Part shown: in pieces, positions 60,655 to 64,000 of the stretch
Numbering within the stretch: the stretch's first letter is position 1
Layout of the letters: every line of letters begins with the position of its first letter
Assembly: GCF_020382885.2 (NCBI RefSeq)
Contig: NC_058515.1
Span: 4,137,223 to 4,201,222, forward strand
Source of the DNA: Scatophagus argus
Taxonomy: Eukaryota > Chordata > Actinopteri > Scatophagidae
Reading direction: 5' to 3'
Length of the DNA stretch: 64,000 bases
The notes under the pieces: model-generated
The model's input: the letters and a program-made list of their open reading frames with translations, nothing else
The model's database searches: none
What the model was told of the DNA's origin: nothing
Translations under genes and position numbers: made by a program

Positions 60655-60724
60655 GTTTGTATTCTGGTGCTGAATGAAAAGAATCCTGATACCTTCTTCA
60701 CTCTTAGAAACAAGGCTGCATTTG

Positions 60725-60729
60725 ATTGG
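60725..60729 (-). promoter_or_regulatory. CCAAT box, gene K
   Basis: Subfamily-2 form, TTTGATTGGCCAGCC on the plus strand. Confidence 0.5.
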
Positions 60730-60739
60730 CCAGCCTGAA

Positions 60740-61829
60740 ATAACTCTGTATGGCCTGTAAAGGAACCATGATCACATGTTCACTTCTACCTATCCTGTCA
60801 AGCTTGGCTTGTGAGAACATTCATATGGCTGGAGGTATACGAAGAACATCATGTTTCATTTGATTTAAAGTCAGTAAAAAGAAATATGATTCAGTATAGA
60901 CAACAGCGCCAATGCACAATGGGAGTCCTTGTTCAGTGTCGATGCCATTATGTCATATATGAGCTTTAATAGATCGTTCATTGTTTATGATAATAATAAT
61001 AAAAAAATTAATAATCATAAAACTTATTTCAAGCTCTAACCAATGATTAGCCATTTATCAACAGGTAAAAACACTCTCTCTACATATATGTATATTAAGA
61101 ATTAAATACTTTCTTTTACACCATGTTCTGATGTGCCATCATCAAGTCCACTCACATGTCACAGAAAAGCAACACTGTCTGCCCAAACAGATAACAGTTA
61201 AGTTATATGTATTGTGGTTTAGAAATGATTTTGTATATCTTTTTTTATTTACTTTGAATTGGAGGCTCATGGTATGTGACATTAGGTTCTAAATGTTAAA
61301 GGGCTACTGTTCGATTTCTAATATGAGCTATTCTAACTAGCATCGGTACCAAGTTATATTTTTGCCTGTGGATGCTTAACATTTGAATGCCCCAACTCTT
61401 TGTCCAACAAACCTTCTGCAAGACACCATAGCTGAAATGACTTATTGCTATGTGACTTTGGAAGAATAAGTCAAATGCCCAAATTTCAGCAACGCAGTTG
61501 TCAGTGATGCTGGTATTCAGTACAGTAGATCTTGAAGTGACTGTCAGCACTGTGGGCAGCCCTATTAGCACGCTATAGACAGGAGAAATTGACTGAAGCA
61601 AGGTTGTTGTTGAGGTCTAGTGCGTACCAGTACCAGTACCAGTACCAGAACCAGCCTAGAACCTTTGTATAGTGGCTACCATTAGTCTGCATTCTTATGT
61701 TCTTATTTATTATTATATATTTTCCACCATAAATCTACTGAATTGTTCCATTTTGGCTTGATCCAAAACATTTGATTCCTTTCATCATTAGGTAACAGCA
61801 ATAATACATCTTCATTTACATCAATAAAC
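60740..61829. other. 5' flank of gene K and unassigned DNA
   Basis: 60740-61190 is paralogous to the flank of J. Beyond that I see no gene. A short tandem array of GTACCA units lies at 61624-61652. Confidence 0.4.
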
Positions 61830-62830
61830 TCCTTGAGTAGTTTGGAGCAGTCAGGAAGTCTTTGACCCAGGCAAGAGTGAGTGAGGGCAGGCCAACAGTT
61901 TGTTAACCAGGATGTCTGGGATGATTGTGTAGAAAGCAGAGCTGAACAGCATTCTCACATAGCTCTCCTGATGTTCCAGGTGGTTCCAAGCACTATGGAC
62001 AGCTATGCCGATGGCGTCCTCTGTGTATCTGTTTTCCCAATAGACAAACTGATGCGGGTCAAAGGTGGGAGGGAAGCAGGCTTTAATGTGTTGTAAGACC
62101 AGCTTATCAAAGCACTTCATGACAACATGTGTAAGTGCTATGGGGCAGTAGTCATTAAGACAGACTGTGACTGAGCTCTTTGGTATAGTGATGATTGTAG
62201 CAGACTTCAGGCAGGGTGGGATAATGGCTTGTGTGAGGGAGCAATTGAAGATGGTGGCGCAGATCTGTGAGAGCTCGTCAGCACATGCTTTGAGCACCTT
62301 AACTGGGACTCTGTCAGGTTCTGCAGCCAGAGGAATACTGGAGGCTGAGAGGTGGGTGTTGGTTACTGGGGGCCGGAGGGCATTGTCAGGGTGTGGTTGA
62401 GTTCTGTTTTGAAGTCTTGAAGCATGCAAAGAAGCAGCAATTCTTCTGCCAGCTGCACACTTGGATTCCCAGTTTGCACATGACAGCCTCGGAAGTTCGT
62501 GATGTTCTGTATGCCCTGCCACACCTGCCTTGAATTGTTCTTAGAGAGCTATTTCTCAATCCTCCCCTGTGGTCCGCCTTTGCAGCATTAATTCCCCTGT
62601 TCAGGTCAGCCAGAGCAGCACTGTACAGAGCTCTGTCACTTGATCTGAAGGCAGTGTCGCAGGATCTGAGCAGCGCACAGACCTGGCTAGTCAACCCGAA
62701 TGCATCTCTCCATAGTGGCATTCTTAGTGTAGAACCTGATGTTGGATAGTACAGTTTCTCTGTGTGTGCATACGTCCAAAGACTCAGTCTCTGTGTGTGG
62801 TCTGTCTTGTTTATTAGCACAACAGCAACT
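61830..62830 (-). mobile_element. L2-like LINE, internal fragment
   Basis: On the minus strand 62386-62820 encodes the linker before the reverse transcriptase (SSDRALYSAALADLNRGI). 61851-62522 encodes the reverse-transcriptase N-terminal part (VPVKVLKACADELSQICATI, then CLNDYCPIALTHVVMKCFDK). The two pieces are in different frames, and both element ends are missing. Confidence 0.75.
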
Positions 62831-63068
62831 TTTCACAATAAAGTTCCACTTCCTGTGCATAGGAAAATAAATCACATTAAATGTTCAGCAATATTCCTCA
62901 ACGTTATACTGAATCTCTCTCTGAACTCCAAAATTATACCATAAAATAATGAATAAACTTGTAACTTGTAAACGGCACTTACACTCTGTGAGGATGTGCT
63001 TTGAGTCAACAGCTTAACATGTTCACAAAGCCTCACTGAGATCAAGGTGTCTTTTATATCCTGCTGAC

Positions 63069-63091
63069 AAACACACACACACACACACACC
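63069..63091. repeat. CA microsatellite
   Basis: About eleven CA units. Confidence 0.8.
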
Positions 63092-63366
63092 AGAGGTGGC
63101 CTCTTAGCTTCTCTGAGTCATTAGCTCAGTTACAACACAGACACCACGCTTTTAGAAAGTGAGATGACTGTGCTTCTAACTGTCAAAGCTCCAGTGGACT
63201 CTGGGTTTGACACAAAGAGTCTGACAACATCTGCTTGTGGCTGGTTGGCAACTACCTGCTGGCTGTTCCGACTGTTCCTGTGCCACAGTGATGGTCAGTC
63301 TGTCACACTGTCAAAGTTGTTCTACCACATCACATACTATACTAGCATGAAGCCATATCCCCTACA

Positions 63367-63575
63367 GGGGCAGTCGTGGATCAGTGGTTAGGGTGTCGGA
63401 CCCGAAACCGGTGTCCATGGCTGAGGTACCCTTGAGCAAGGTACCTAACCACTTCCCCGGGTTTGCTGTGTGTGTGTGTGCACGTCACTTGGGTGGGTTA
63501 AATGCAGAGCACAAATTTCGTTGGAGTGAGTTCCCTCCAATGACAAAATATGTCACTTTCATCTTTCATCTACAG
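63367..63575 (+). mobile_element. tRNA-derived SINE, second family
   Basis: Head GGGGCAGTCGTGGATCAGTG, then the CCTTGAGCAAGGTACCTAAC element, ending in a CTTTCATCTTTCATC tail. A possible short CTACAG target duplication flanks it. It differs in the head from the SINE at 50796-51112. Confidence 0.65.
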
Positions 63576-63579
63576 TGGT

Positions 63580-64000
63580 TGTCCCTTGCAGTCCTCTGCT
63601 GCATTTTTTTTTAAATCTGCTAGAGAGGGAGTTTTTAGTTATAGAATTTAGTTATATAGACTTTAAATGCATTTATCTTTCCCTCCAACTGGTCTTCTTG
63701 CAGTGTAAATCATTGTCTCACCTGTACCTTAAACTGCACACCCCCCCAAATGCAGAGCCCTGTGTGGTGTAACATGGAGCCGTTTTCAATCCGACTGCCC
63801 GCTAAGAGCACAAACGCCTCCACGTCCTGTTGAAAACCACAAAGGCTGCTACAGTGAAAGAGATACACAACAAAATGTCCGCAAGGTCAACAGGTCTCAG
63901 TGAAGCGTCTGTTTCATTTCTATGTTCACAACAGAAACAGAGCCAAAATAACAACTTAGCATGCTGATATAAATATAATAATTTAGAGCTTCAATTACAT
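63580..64000. other. Unassigned right edge
   Basis: No gene or repeat recognised. Confidence 0.3.

Overview
The window is vertebrate, almost certainly teleost fish, DNA. Its genes are split by introns with GT-AG sites. Its repeats are typical of fish (L2-like, RTE-like and R2/R4-like LINEs, tRNA-headed SINEs, a Tc1-like transposon). Every gene I can support belongs to one family, the novel immune-type receptors (NITRs). NITRs are known as fish type I membrane receptors with an N-terminal V Ig domain and a membrane-proximal I Ig domain, and many carry inhibitory tails.

I resolve ten apparently intact NITR genes, all on the minus strand: A 3167-5345, B 8274-9806, C 12109-14214, D 19625-21890, E 24193-26643, F 30885-33144, G 38224-40392, H 45420-48043, J 53121-54673 and K 59130-60654. 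Each has five coding exons: leader, one large exon for V plus I, stalk/transmembrane, a short linker, and a 39-residue end exon. The end exon carries a canonical ITIM (L-H-Y-A-A-L, or L-Y-Y-A-A-L in B) and, except in B, a second ITIM-like tyrosine near the C-terminus. Exon phases are identical throughout (1-1-1-0), so heads and tails can be exchanged in frame. There is also one broken gene (51.4-52.7 kb), two decayed copies (16.2-18.8 and 28.3-29.8 kb), an orphan leader exon (5583-5669) and a small exon 3 relic (25.1 kb).

Layout: 0.2-5.3 kb (gene A) is a rearranged duplicate of 33.8-40.4 kb (gene G). Between them are two tandem units of about 12.1 and 11.3 kb (roughly 8.9-20.98 and 20.98-32.2 kb). 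Their junction falls inside the V+I exon of gene D, which has a B-like head and an F-like tail. From 41 to 64 kb the copies are sparser and belong to a second V subfamily (H, J, K and the broken gene), separated by layers of degraded transposons. A plus-strand signal-peptide-like exon with a TATA box lies at 41.45-41.69 kb, with no V exon found behind it.

All ten intact products would be cell-surface receptors that signal inhibition through tyrosine phosphatases recruited to the ITIM; that is inferred from the family and the motifs. What varies is the V domain, while the I domain, tail and non-coding flanks are strongly similar. Upstream of every gene sits an NF-Y type CCAAT motif, in opposite orientation in the two subfamilies. 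Coordinates of exons come from reading splice sites by eye; no transcript data were available.
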